Below are positions 7,392-14,985 of a stretch of 64,000 nucleotides of DNA, piece after piece. Below the pieces are notes generated by a model that worked only from the letters and a program-made list of their open reading frames with translations, made no database searches and was not told where the DNA came from. Source of the DNA: an uncultured Bacteroidales bacterium (lineage in GTDB: Bacteria > Bacteroidota > Bacteroidia > Bacteroidales > UBA932); contig CAKUSP010000008.1 in NCBI GenBank assembly GCA_934680015.1, forward strand, positions 1 to 64,000, given 5' to 3'. The position numbers and the translations under genes are program-made. Numbering within the stretch: the stretch's first letter is position 1; each line of letters opens with the position of its first letter.

Positions 7392-7560
7392 GACTAAAGG
7401 CTCTTTTCAGGGGGCATCCAGCCCACTTAACCGCTGACTTGCGTCAGCTACCCCTGGCGGGCCTTTTCGCCTTTCCATATTTTGCCGATGTCAAAATACA
7501 CGGCCCGTCCGGTGCACTGATGTGCGCAAAAGTCGGAGCGAAGGTCTGCATAGACCTGAT
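7392..7560. other. GC-richer block with short hairpins interrupting the broken Rpn gene
   Basis: Base composition rises sharply relative to both flanks. Clear inverted repeats are GCTGACTTGCGTCAGC (7433-7448) and GGTCTGCATAGACC (7543-7556); GGCGGGCCTTTTCGCC lies between them. A 70-codon frame crosses the block but shows no domain. The abrupt edges suggest an inserted element or a relic of a different mobile sequence. Function unknown. Confidence 0.45.
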
Positions 7561-7570
7561 TTGAATCCTT

Positions 7571-7809
7571 AAAAACATATGTTTTTGTGGACTCGTGAAA
7601 ATGGTCGTTAATCTTTTAAGACTTTCTGCTACGACTTTTTGTCCGAGAAAACGGCTTTTCCAAGGACAAAAGTTAATGTATAATGAACGCCGGAGAGTAG
7701 GACGGAATTACTTTTTAAAAACAGCCGAAACTTTTTACTTTTTGATGAGTATTCGAGTAATACACTTGACTCGAATACTAGTGGTGCAGTCGTGTACCCA
7801 CCGGTACAC
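7571..7809. repeat. Run of strong inverted repeats
   Basis: Four stem-loops follow in sequence: the perfect palindrome AAAAACATATGTTTTT (7571-7586); ACTTTTTGTCC (7634-7644) with GGACAAAAGT (7664-7673), nested around GAAAA-CGGC-TTTTC (7647-7660); AGTATTCGAGT (7748-7758) with ACTCGAATACT (7769-7779), an 11-bp perfect stem; and GTGTACC-CACC-GGTACAC (7792-7809). No credible gene overlaps them. The density suggests a structured RNA, the end of a mobile element, or protein-binding sites. Confidence 0.6.
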
Positions 7810-7825
7810 TCCATCTTCGAAACCG

Positions 7826-7885
7826 AATCTATACTCGAAAATTCACTATAAATCTTTACCAAATTATTTTTTAATGCTTACTAAG
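7826..7885. repeat. Degenerate copy 4 of the ~75-bp repeat
   Basis: The order ATACTCGAAAAT, TAAATCT, CAAATTATTTTTTAA, GCTTACTAA parallels copies 1-3 with several substitutions. A second partial 3' block, TTATTTTTTGAAGGTTACTTAA, follows at 7897-7917. Confidence 0.45.
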
Positions 7886-7962
7886 ATGATGAAAGTTATT
7901 TTTTGAAGGTTACTTAACAGAAAGATTGATAGGAGGATTCTATATATAGAGAGTTCTAAAAT

Positions 7963-8003
7963 ACTCCTTCTCAAGTACGCTAAGGTGCGCCGAGAGAAGG
8001 AGT
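7963..8003 (-). terminator. Inverted repeat downstream of the S9 peptidase gene
   Basis: A perfect 10-bp inverted repeat, ACTCCTTCTC (7963-7972) and GAGAAGGAGT (7994-8003), with a 21-nt loop lies 25 bp beyond the stop codon of the minus-strand peptidase. Only a short T-rich tail follows (ATTTTAG), so it may be a weak terminator or an mRNA-stabilising hairpin. Confidence 0.55.
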
Positions 8004-8027
8004 GAATAATAGGAAATTCAAATTAAT

Positions 8028-10265
8028 TTATTTACACCATTTATCTAGCCAACTATAGAATTCTTTATGCCAGAGAAGTGAATTCTGTGGCTTTAGTATC
8101 CAGTGGTTTTCTTCAGGGAAAATGACCAATTTGCTTGGCACTCCCATCATCTGGGCGGCATTGAAAGCTGCCATTCCCTGCTCATAAGGGATGCGATAAT
8201 CCATCATTCCGTGGATGCATAAAATCGGTGTATGCCAATTTGTTACCATCATATCAGGAGACTTTGCATAGTGGCGCTTTGCCCGTGGGGTGTCGGCATA
8301 AGGCGCGCCGGCTTGCTGCATGCCGCCGAATGTGATTCCATCTCCACGCGGGCCAATTTCGCCCGGGGTATAAGCATACTCACGTAGTCCGCCGTTGTCC
8401 CAATTGGCAAACCACATCTCCTCGGTAGTGAACCACATCTGACGCTCGTTGAAAATGCCGGCATGCGCTATGAAACAGTCATATAAGTCTCCGTGTAGAC
8501 CCTCAAGCATATAGACAGAGTACCCGCCATAAGATGCTCCTACACAGGCCAATTTGTTTACATACGGCAGGCTCTTGACATATCTTCCGGCAGTCAGATA
8601 GTCCTGCATGTTGAGCCCCGGGTAATCTCCACTTATCTGCTCTTTCCATTCTTGTCCGAATGCTGTAGTTCCACGCCTATTAGGGAGAATCACGATGTAG
8701 CCTTGCTGAGCCATAAGCCTATAACACCAGCGGTAACTCCAATCCTGTGAATTTGTGCCCTGTGGACCACCAAGAACTATTTCGATGGCTGGGTATTGTT
8801 TAGAACGGTCAAAGTGTGGCGGGTAGATCATCCAGCACTGCATCTGTTGTCCATCCACTGTTTTGAGATGGATGCTCTCAGAAGAAGGTTCGTCGAGTTG
8901 CTCTAGGATGTGCTTGTTCTCGTGGGATATTTGGGCAAATGCAGACGTGTTATCTCCTTTAATGCTGACTTTTACCAGTTCGGTAGGGAAGTTGAGGCAA
9001 TAATAGGTGGTATATAGTTCCACAGTGCCGTTTGAGCCATCTTTTATGAGCCAAGGTGAGAAGAAATCGTATGGCCAATCAGCCTTTGTTAGTTGGGTGA
9101 TACGACCTTCGAGATCGGTTTTAAGTATTGCTTGTGTGGCGCTAGGACGCATTGAACTAAAGTAGATTTCGTTTCCATGCCAAACAAGCCCTGAAGCGTC
9201 ATTGTCAAAATTGGCAGTAAGCTCGCGTATGTTTTCTATTGAAGGAAGGCTTTGTTCGGTAGCGCCTTCGTGGATATCTGCAACTAGAATCCTCTGTCTA
9301 TCAGCCTCGTATCCGTCGCGTTCCATGGAGATCCATGCCAAATGGGTCCCGTCTTCATTCCATACAGGGTCGGTGTCATACCCACCATCCGTTTTTACGG
9401 GGATGTTGCTACCTGTAAGAGTGTCGTATATGTAGATACCACAATTGGTGCTGAAAGCATATTCTTTCCCGGTGAGTTTGCGACATGAGTAGGCAATGTA
9501 TCTTTCGTTTGGAGACCAGTCGAGCTGCTCAATCCCGCCAAATGGCTCTGTAGGTAGTTCGTATGGTTCTTCCCCGAGCAGGTCGGTGCTTCCCTCTGGG
9601 GTGACATTGGCCAATTGTGCCAGATATGTTCGTGGCGTTTCTGTTACCCAATGATCCCAGTGTCTATACATTAGATCTTCTGTTATGTATGCTTGTGCTT
9701 TGTCAAGATTTGGGTCTATATCTTTTGGCGTTTTAACCGGTCCTGGGATGGTGCTTATGTAGATGATCTGATTTCCAGAAGGTGAAAACTTGAATTCTGA
9801 TATGCCAGATGGGACATTACTGATTTGTCTTCGAGCACCTAACTTGGTGCCTCCCACAGCTGCATTCCAGATCTGCCCATCTATAATAAAGTAAATGGAT
9901 TTCCCGTCGGGAGCCCATCTGGCGCAAGATACGCTTGATGCATAGCGGGTCAGTTGGCGTTTGTTAGAGCCATCGATATTGGAAATAAAAAGATTCCTGC
10001 AGCTTTTGTTTTGTGCCACATCGGTGTAGGTCACTCCGTAAAGAACCTTTTCACCATCAGGTGATACTTGCGGATCGGATATGCGCCCGAATGCAAGAAG
10101 CGCTTCAGGTGTCATGACTCCGTCTTCGATCTTGATTTCGGAAGGCCCGATGTAGCCTTTTTCGTTTTTATTCGGTTTCATAAAAGATAAAAATGCGGAT
10201 GCGATGAGGTAGCCACCGAGGCCTGCCACTACACATATTCCGAAGTTCTTTAAAAATTTTTTCAT
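8028..10265 (-). CDS. S9-family dipeptidyl-peptidase (DPP5-like), membrane-anchored or secreted
   Basis: The product is 745 aa. Residues ~8-30 form one hydrophobic N-terminal segment (signal anchor or uncleaved signal), so it is probably periplasmic. Residues ~45-470 carry WD40-like/PD40 beta-propeller repeats (PQVSPDGEKVLYG, ARWAPDGKSIYF, DWSPNERYIAYS). Residues ~485-745 are the alpha/beta-hydrolase domain with nucleophile Ser578 in GASYGGYS, Asp689 in MDYRIPYEQ and His721 in EENHWI. This is the complete triad of prolyl-oligopeptidase-type dipeptidyl-peptidases. Family members release dipeptides from peptide N-termini during peptide scavenging. It is monocistronic, with a 280-bp divergent region upstream and an inverted repeat downstream. 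The specificity (DPP5-like versus other S9) is inferred. Confidence 0.88.
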   Translation of the reverse strand: MKKFLKNFGICVVAGLGGYLIASAFLSFMKPNKNEKGYIGPSEIKIEDGVMTPEALLAFGRISDPQVSPDGEKVLYGVTYTDVAQNKSCRNLFISNIDGSNKRQLTRYASSVSCARWAPDGKSIYFIIDGQIWNAAVGGTKLGARRQISNVPSGISEFKFSPSGNQIIYISTIPGPVKTPKDIDPNLDKAQAYITEDLMYRHWDHWVTETPRTYLAQLANVTPEGSTDLLGEEPYELPTEPFGGIEQLDWSPNERYIAYSCRKLTGKEYAFSTNCGIYIYDTLTGSNIPVKTDGGYDTDPVWNEDGTHLAWISMERDGYEADRQRILVADIHEGATEQSLPSIENIRELTANFDNDASGLVWHGNEIYFSSMRPSATQAILKTDLEGRITQLTKADWPYDFFSPWLIKDGSNGTVELYTTYYCLNFPTELVKVSIKGDNTSAFAQISHENKHILEQLDEPSSESIHLKTVDGQQMQCWMIYPPHFDRSKQYPAIEIVLGGPQGTNSQDWSYRWCYRLMAQQGYIVILPNRRGTTAFGQEWKEQISGDYPGLNMQDYLTAGRYVKSLPYVNKLACVGASYGGYSVYMLEGLHGDLYDCFIAHAGIFNERQMWFTTEEMWFANWDNGGLREYAYTPGEIGPRGDGITFGGMQQAGAPYADTPRAKRHYAKSPDMMVTNWHTPILCIHGMMDYRIPYEQGMAAFNAAQMMGVPSKLVIFPEENHWILKPQNSLLWHKEFYSWLDKWCK

Positions 10266-10544
10266 ATTTTCGATTTGTTTAATTCAGTTTTTGATAGATA
10301 ATGCTCTCTTGACTTTTGATAGCACATGCACTAAGAGAGATTATTGGCACAAAGGCAACATCTAAAGTAAGAAATTTCGGGAAAATTACCAAAGTTTCGG
10401 TTTATTCACATGGTTAAGAAAGTATTATAAAGTTACTCAACTGTTTAAAATAGATAGTTTCCTACTTGCGATTATTGACATAGTTTATGTATATTTGCCT
10501 TTCCGAGTTATCGGTCTAGAACTAATAATTAGAATGTTATCTGT
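10266..10544. other. Divergent intergenic region
   Basis: This 279-bp AT-rich spacer separates the minus-strand peptidase from the plus-strand TPR gene. The only clear element is the plus-strand promoter at 10466-10497; I could not find a consensus -7 element for the peptidase gene. Confidence 0.5.
10466..10497 (+). promoter_or_regulatory. Promoter of the TPR / NVEALA / propeller cluster
   Basis: A TTG at 10466-10468 and TATATTTG at 10490-10497 (spacing 21) fit the Bacteroidota -33/-7 consensus. The leader to ATG 10545 would be about 45 nt. Confidence 0.6.
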
Positions 10545-11468
10545 ATGAAGATCTTATCAGTTTGTGGGAAAATAGCGATGTGTTTATTTTCTTTGTGTTT
10601 TTTAGGCGTGATTGGTGCTCATGGCCAGACAAATAAAGACTATTATGAGCAATTTTTAAAGGAATTTCAGCAAAAGGATACTTCTGCAGTATCTAATACT
10701 ATCTCGAAGTGGGAAACGGCTTTCCCAGAGTCTGCAGAACTTGTAATTGCCAGAGCAAATGTTTTCCTTTCTAAAAGTGCACAGGAGGTTATAAGGACGA
10801 CAGTCGAGCCACCTAAATTCGATGACGGACGATGTCTTGTCTTAAAAGACTCACTTGGGAATGTAAGTGGGTATATGTATTCTGAATTTGTATTCAATGA
10901 GGATTATTTCCAAAAGTGGGTGACTACATTACAGGACGGAATAAAAAAGTACCCGGAGAGGATAGATTTACGTTCCGGTTTGGTCTATTCATATTTTCAG
11001 AATAGTAGGTTTGAACAAGCTTGTGCTGAGTTACTTAGCCTGGTGCACCATTCGAAAGAAATAGATAATAAATGGTATGGACTTTTTGATGAGCCATATG
11101 ATAAAGCCACACTTTACGATTGTCTGCAAGATTATTTTACATATTTCATAGACGGGCGAAGTGATATAAGTTATGTAAAAAAATATGTAGATGCAGTATT
11201 AGAGGTGTTTAAAGATAATCCTGTCTTTTACTCTGATAGGGCATATGTATATTTGATGGAAGGGGATTTTGATTCTGCTATAAAGGAGTATGAGTTGGCA
11301 TATACTTTAGATCCTTCAGATATGCTCATCGTAACGAACTTGGGATATCTATATGAACAAAAAGGAGATAAGAAGAAGGCGATTGAATATTACAAAAAAG
11401 TGATTGACTCCCCGGCCGAACAGTACTTGAAAGACATGGCACAAGAAGGATTGAATGCTCTCAAATAG
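10545..11468 (+). CDS. Exported TPR-repeat protein
   Basis: The product is 307 aa. An N-terminal signal peptide (hydrophobic core ~8-25, ending ...GAHGQ) directs it out of the cytoplasm. The C-terminal ~80 residues carry TPR-like helices (NPVFYSDRAYVYLMEGDFDSA, then DMLIVTNLGYLYEQKGDK with KKAIEYYKKV), and weaker repeats occupy the middle. TPR modules mediate protein contacts. It is the first gene of a short cluster with the NVEALA peptide (60 bp downstream) and a beta-propeller lipoprotein, so it may act in their export or display. It may equally be an unrelated periplasmic scaffold. The 60-bp gap after it contains TGTGGATAA at ~11490, an exact DnaA-box 9-mer that may be coincidental. Confidence 0.75.
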   Translation: MKILSVCGKIAMCLFSLCFLGVIGAHGQTNKDYYEQFLKEFQQKDTSAVSNTISKWETAFPESAELVIARANVFLSKSAQEVIRTTVEPPKFDDGRCLVLKDSLGNVSGYMYSEFVFNEDYFQKWVTTLQDGIKKYPERIDLRSGLVYSYFQNSRFEQACAELLSLVHHSKEIDNKWYGLFDEPYDKATLYDCLQDYFTYFIDGRSDISYVKKYVDAVLEVFKDNPVFYSDRAYVYLMEGDFDSAIKEYELAYTLDPSDMLIVTNLGYLYEQKGDKKKAIEYYKKVIDSPAEQYLKDMAQEGLNALK

Positions 11469-11528
11469 ATGCAAGGTGACAAAGATTTATGTGGATAACC
11501 ATAGAAAACTAAAATTAATTTATTTATT

Positions 11529-11813
11529 ATGAAAAAAGTAGTTTACATTGCAATTGTTCTTTTGTTAGCACTTTCTGTAAGTTTGTTTGTAAAGGCAAAT
11601 ATCACTCGTTCTTTTTTTGATTCGAATGTAGAGGCGTTGGCCGATGGCGAGAGTTCTTCATTTTGTTACAGTGGAGGACGTGGCGCTTCGCATTGTACTA
11701 TAAAGGGAGGAATAGAGATTCTTGGATGTGGCTTTTCAATAGATTGTGAAGTTACATGCCGTGATGGTTATTATGCATGTTGTGGTATAGGTTGTACATG
11801 TGTAGCAGAATAG
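11529..11813 (+). CDS. NVEALA-family Cys-rich small exported protein
   Basis: The product is 94 aa. Residues ~4-22 are a hydrophobic signal segment, followed by FFDSNVEALADGE, the motif that names the NVEALA family of Bacteroidetes. The ALA/D junction fits a signal peptidase I AxA site. The remaining ~54 residues contain nine cysteines, including a terminal CC and GCTC cluster, so a disulfide-rich or metal-binding mature peptide is likely. The gene lies 3 bp upstream of a 6-bladed beta-propeller lipoprotein gene, a pairing I recognise as recurrent in Bacteroidales. Function is not established. The odd number of cysteines hints at a dimer or at thiol chemistry. Confidence 0.85.
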   Translation: MKKVVYIAIVLLLALSVSLFVKANITRSFFDSNVEALADGESSSFCYSGGRGASHCTIKGGIEILGCGFSIDCEVTCRDGYYACCGIGCTCVAE

Positions 11814-11816
11814 GGT

Positions 11817-12854
11817 ATGAAGAATAATTATATAACTCTAATAGTTTTTATTCTTATAATGATGTGTAGTTGTGCTCGAAATGAGTATAAACATCTTTTG
11901 ACTTTTGATAATGATAATCCTATTGAAGTTGATTTAGAACAAATGGATTATGTATTATTGAATAATGTTGGGAGTATTGATAGGGTTGATTGTTCTTTAG
12001 ATAGACTCATTATATTGGCATCAAATAAATTACTCTTGGTAAATAAGGATGGTTCTATGCCTCGATATGTATCAAGTCTCGGTAGAGCAAAAGAGGAATA
12101 CTTGGGAATATGGGATGCCGGGTTTATGAACAATAAAGTGTACATTTATGATTTAAGTGGGGGAAAAATACTGTTTTTTGACAAAAACGGGGATTATTTA
12201 TATTCAAAAATATTATCAAGAACCCCGTTGGATAATCCATTTCAATTATTTATTAAACTAGATTCATTGGATTATATTGGTAGATGTTCTTATTGTGGAT
12301 TGGAAGGTTACCCGGAACTGGCTTTATATGACAAAAATTTTTCATTTATAAAGTACATTGATGAAAAGATGACTTTAAATTCCGGATTGAAGATAGGTTT
12401 TCCATTTTGTAGTACTTCTCGTAGTTCAGTTTTGTATAATCGTTATTTTGATAATGAAGTATATGAAATTACGAAAGATTCCGCTTTCGTAAGGTATAAA
12501 ATAGATTTTGGTCGTTACAACTTCAAAAGGAAAGAGTCAAAGAGTGATTATGATATAATTGAGAGCTTGCGCAATAGTAAACAAGACTATGCTACATTAA
12601 TATCTAATATGGAAGAAATAGAAAATGATTATTTTGCTTTTGCTTTCCTTTTTCCGAATTCACGAAGGATAGGTTTGTATAAAATGAAAAGTAATAAGGG
12701 CGAAGTAATATCTTTCAAATGTCGTGAAGACGAAGTTCTAGCCTATGTTAAGACTTTTGACTTCGTCATTTATGCATTAACACAAACAGAGAATGGCATT
12801 ACGCGATTATACAAAATCCCATTGTCGGGTATTATGAAGAGCGCTAATTTATGA
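11817..12854 (+). CDS. 6-bladed beta-propeller lipoprotein
   Basis: The product is 345 aa. The N-terminal signal ends in MMCSCARNEYK, a lipobox with Cys ~20. The body matches the Bacteroidales 6-bladed beta-propeller family (formerly DUF5128) in layout: VLLNNVGSIDRVDCSLDR, LLLVNKDGS, YVSSLGRAKEEYLGIWD, KVYIYDLSGGKILFFDKNG. Each blade pairs a variable value with a strand ending in a turn. Such proteins are surface or periplasmic and often adjoin NVEALA peptides, as here (3-bp spacing). It may bind or present the Cys-rich peptide, but that is inference. No terminator is visible in the 31 bp before the convergent recG end. Confidence 0.82.
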   Translation: MKNNYITLIVFILIMMCSCARNEYKHLLTFDNDNPIEVDLEQMDYVLLNNVGSIDRVDCSLDRLIILASNKLLLVNKDGSMPRYVSSLGRAKEEYLGIWDAGFMNNKVYIYDLSGGKILFFDKNGDYLYSKILSRTPLDNPFQLFIKLDSLDYIGRCSYCGLEGYPELALYDKNFSFIKYIDEKMTLNSGLKIGFPFCSTSRSSVLYNRYFDNEVYEITKDSAFVRYKIDFGRYNFKRKESKSDYDIIESLRNSKQDYATLISNMEEIENDYFAFAFLFPNSRRIGLYKMKSNKGEVISFKCREDEVLAYVKTFDFVIYALTQTENGITRLYKIPLSGIMKSANL

Positions 12855-12885
12855 CAATGGAAATAGGACAGAGAAAATGAATTAG

Positions 12886-14985
12886 TTACGATATCTTGCT
12901 ATAGTCTTTTACAGAATATTTCCCTTTACGAAGTTCTTTGACTAGAAGAGAATTGGCCCCGGCCTTGAGCTCAGGGTCTGCTTTTAAGACTTTCGCGGCA
13001 TAGTTCCGCGCCTCATTTAACAGAAGTCCGTCTTTAGCTAGTGATGCTATGTTCAAGTTAATAGGAAGACCACTTTGTGCGGTGCCCTCCAAATCCCCTG
13101 GCCCTCGCATCTTCATGTCCTCTTCCGCTATTTCGAACCCGTTTTCAGTACGACACATCAGTTCAAGTCGTTGAAGACTTTCTTTTGAGCATTTGTAATC
13201 TCGAACCAATACACAATGCGACTGCGCGGCGCCTCTTCCCACACGTCCACGAAGCTGGTGAAGTTGAGAAAGTCCGAAACGTTCTGCGCTCATGATAACC
13301 ATTACAGAGGCATTAGGCACATCCACACCCACTTCTATTACAGTGGTGGACACTAGAATATGAGCTCTTCCTGCTGCAAAAGCATTCATATTGAAGGCTT
13401 TCTCTTCGCTGCTTTGTTTTCCGTGTACTATTGCGACTTTATATGGCGGAAAAGGAAAAGCCTGAACTATATCTTCATAACCGCGCTCAAGGTTTTGCAG
13501 ATCGATTTTCTCACTTTCGAAAATCATCGGATAAACCACGAAGACCTGGTGCCCTGCGGCTATTTCCTTACGCATAAACGCGTATATCTGAGGGAGTTTT
13601 GCTTCTGTGTGAAGGCTGGTTCGCACCGGCGTTCTTCCCGGTGGCATCTCATCTATCACCGATACATCCAGATCGCCATACACTGTCATGGCCAATGTCC
13701 TCGGGATCGGAGTCGCTGTCATTACCAGCACATGTGGTGCGACGCTATTCTTTGCCCACAGTTTAGATCGCTGTTCTACTCCGAAGCGGTGCTGCTCATC
13801 TATTACGGCCAATCCCAAATTCTTCCACATCACATCATCTTCCAGTAGAGCGTGTGTGCCGACTATCAGGCCAATTTCTCCGTTCTCCAATCCCTTGTGT
13901 ATTTCCCGTCGATCGCGTGTTTTTGTGGAACCAGTTAGGAGCGCACAACGTACGGATGTAGGGACGAGGTATTTTTGGATATTGGCATAATGCTGCTGGG
14001 CCAATACTTCCGTCGGTGCCATTATACATGCTTGAAAACCATTGCCGATGGCAAGAAGACAGCTCAATACGGCTACCATTGTTTTTCCCGATCCTACATC
14101 TCCCTGTAGGAGCCTGTTCATTTGTTTTCCGGACATAAGATCCGAGCGGATTTCCTTTATCACGCGTTGTTGTGCCCCGGTCAGATTGTATGGGAGGGAT
14201 TTATAGCATGCATTGAAATCGACTCCTACTTTAGGCATAAGGAAGCCTTTCGATTGGCGCGATTGAATGTATTTTTGTTTGAGAAGACTTAACTGAAGAA
14301 AGAACAACTCCTCAAATTTCAGACGCTTTTGAGCTTTTTCCAATGCATAGTTATCGGAAGGAAAATGTATGTTTTTCAGGGCGTATTGTATGGAGCACAA
14401 GCCTAAATCCTTGATAATGTAATCTGGGAGACTTTCTGTTATTTCGGGTAAGCATAGAGCGAGAGCACCACTTTGCATTTTGCACATCACTTTTCCAGTT
14501 ATCCCGGAATTCCTCAATTTCTCGGTGCTCGGGTATACTCCAGTGAGGCCTTTGCCCGCGGTATCGCTTTCGATGCTTGTATCATCCACTTCTGGATGGA
14601 CCATATTGTATTTGCCATTGTACTCGGTTGGCTTTCCGAAGAAGATGAATGTGCGACCAGGCTCAAGTTTTTCATACATCCATTTAAGTGCCTTAAAAAA
14701 AACCATTTCCATCTGACCGGTTCCGTCGCTTACTATGACGCTGACTCTTTTCGTTTTTCCTTCCCCTACTAGATTTCTATTGAGCACTTTAGCTTTAATC
14801 TGAATGTTTGCTACGCTCTGGTTGATGCTATTTATGGTTTGGATGGAAGTTCTATCTATGTATCTAAATGGGTAAAAGTGAATGAGGTCATTTAAAGTGG
14901 TTATGCCGAACTCCTTTTCTAGAAGCTCGGCACGTTTTGGACCTACCCCTTTGAGGTATTTTATTTCACTTTCAAGTTCACTCAA
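12886..14985 (-). CDS. recG: ATP-dependent DNA helicase RecG
   Basis: The product is 699 aa, the usual length. Residues ~1-160 hold the wedge/OB-fold region with LKGVGPKRAELL. Helicase motifs follow in order: Walker A GDVGSGKTMVA (~290), Walker B/DExH variant VIDEQHRFGVEQR (~395), TATPIPRTL, and VIEVGVDVPNA ... QLRGRVGRG (~565-600). RecG reverses stalled replication forks and processes Holliday junctions. The start is a TTG at 14985: the stop codon of the upstream DUF4855 gene overlaps it (ATTGA), and the first residues read SELESEIKYLKGVG. The overlap indicates translational coupling to the upstream gene. Confidence 0.97.
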   Translation of the reverse strand: MSELESEIKYLKGVGPKRAELLEKEFGITTLNDLIHFYPFRYIDRTSIQTINSINQSVANIQIKAKVLNRNLVGEGKTKRVSVIVSDGTGQMEMVFFKALKWMYEKLEPGRTFIFFGKPTEYNGKYNMVHPEVDDTSIESDTAGKGLTGVYPSTEKLRNSGITGKVMCKMQSGALALCLPEITESLPDYIIKDLGLCSIQYALKNIHFPSDNYALEKAQKRLKFEELFFLQLSLLKQKYIQSRQSKGFLMPKVGVDFNACYKSLPYNLTGAQQRVIKEIRSDLMSGKQMNRLLQGDVGSGKTMVAVLSCLLAIGNGFQACIMAPTEVLAQQHYANIQKYLVPTSVRCALLTGSTKTRDRREIHKGLENGEIGLIVGTHALLEDDVMWKNLGLAVIDEQHRFGVEQRSKLWAKNSVAPHVLVMTATPIPRTLAMTVYGDLDVSVIDEMPPGRTPVRTSLHTEAKLPQIYAFMRKEIAAGHQVFVVYPMIFESEKIDLQNLERGYEDIVQAFPFPPYKVAIVHGKQSSEEKAFNMNAFAAGRAHILVSTTVIEVGVDVPNASVMVIMSAERFGLSQLHQLRGRVGRGAAQSHCVLVRDYKCSKESLQRLELMCRTENGFEIAEEDMKMRGPGDLEGTAQSGLPINLNIASLAKDGLLLNEARNYAAKVLKADPELKAGANSLLVKELRKGKYSVKDYSKIS

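Noticed and set aside
7571..7809. Retron or diversity-generating element
   Set aside because: The structured stretch is suggestive, but no reverse transcriptase gene lies anywhere in the window.
7595..7906. 103-codon open frame over the inverted repeats
   Set aside because: It crosses all the stem-loops and a repeat copy and has no recognisable protein features.
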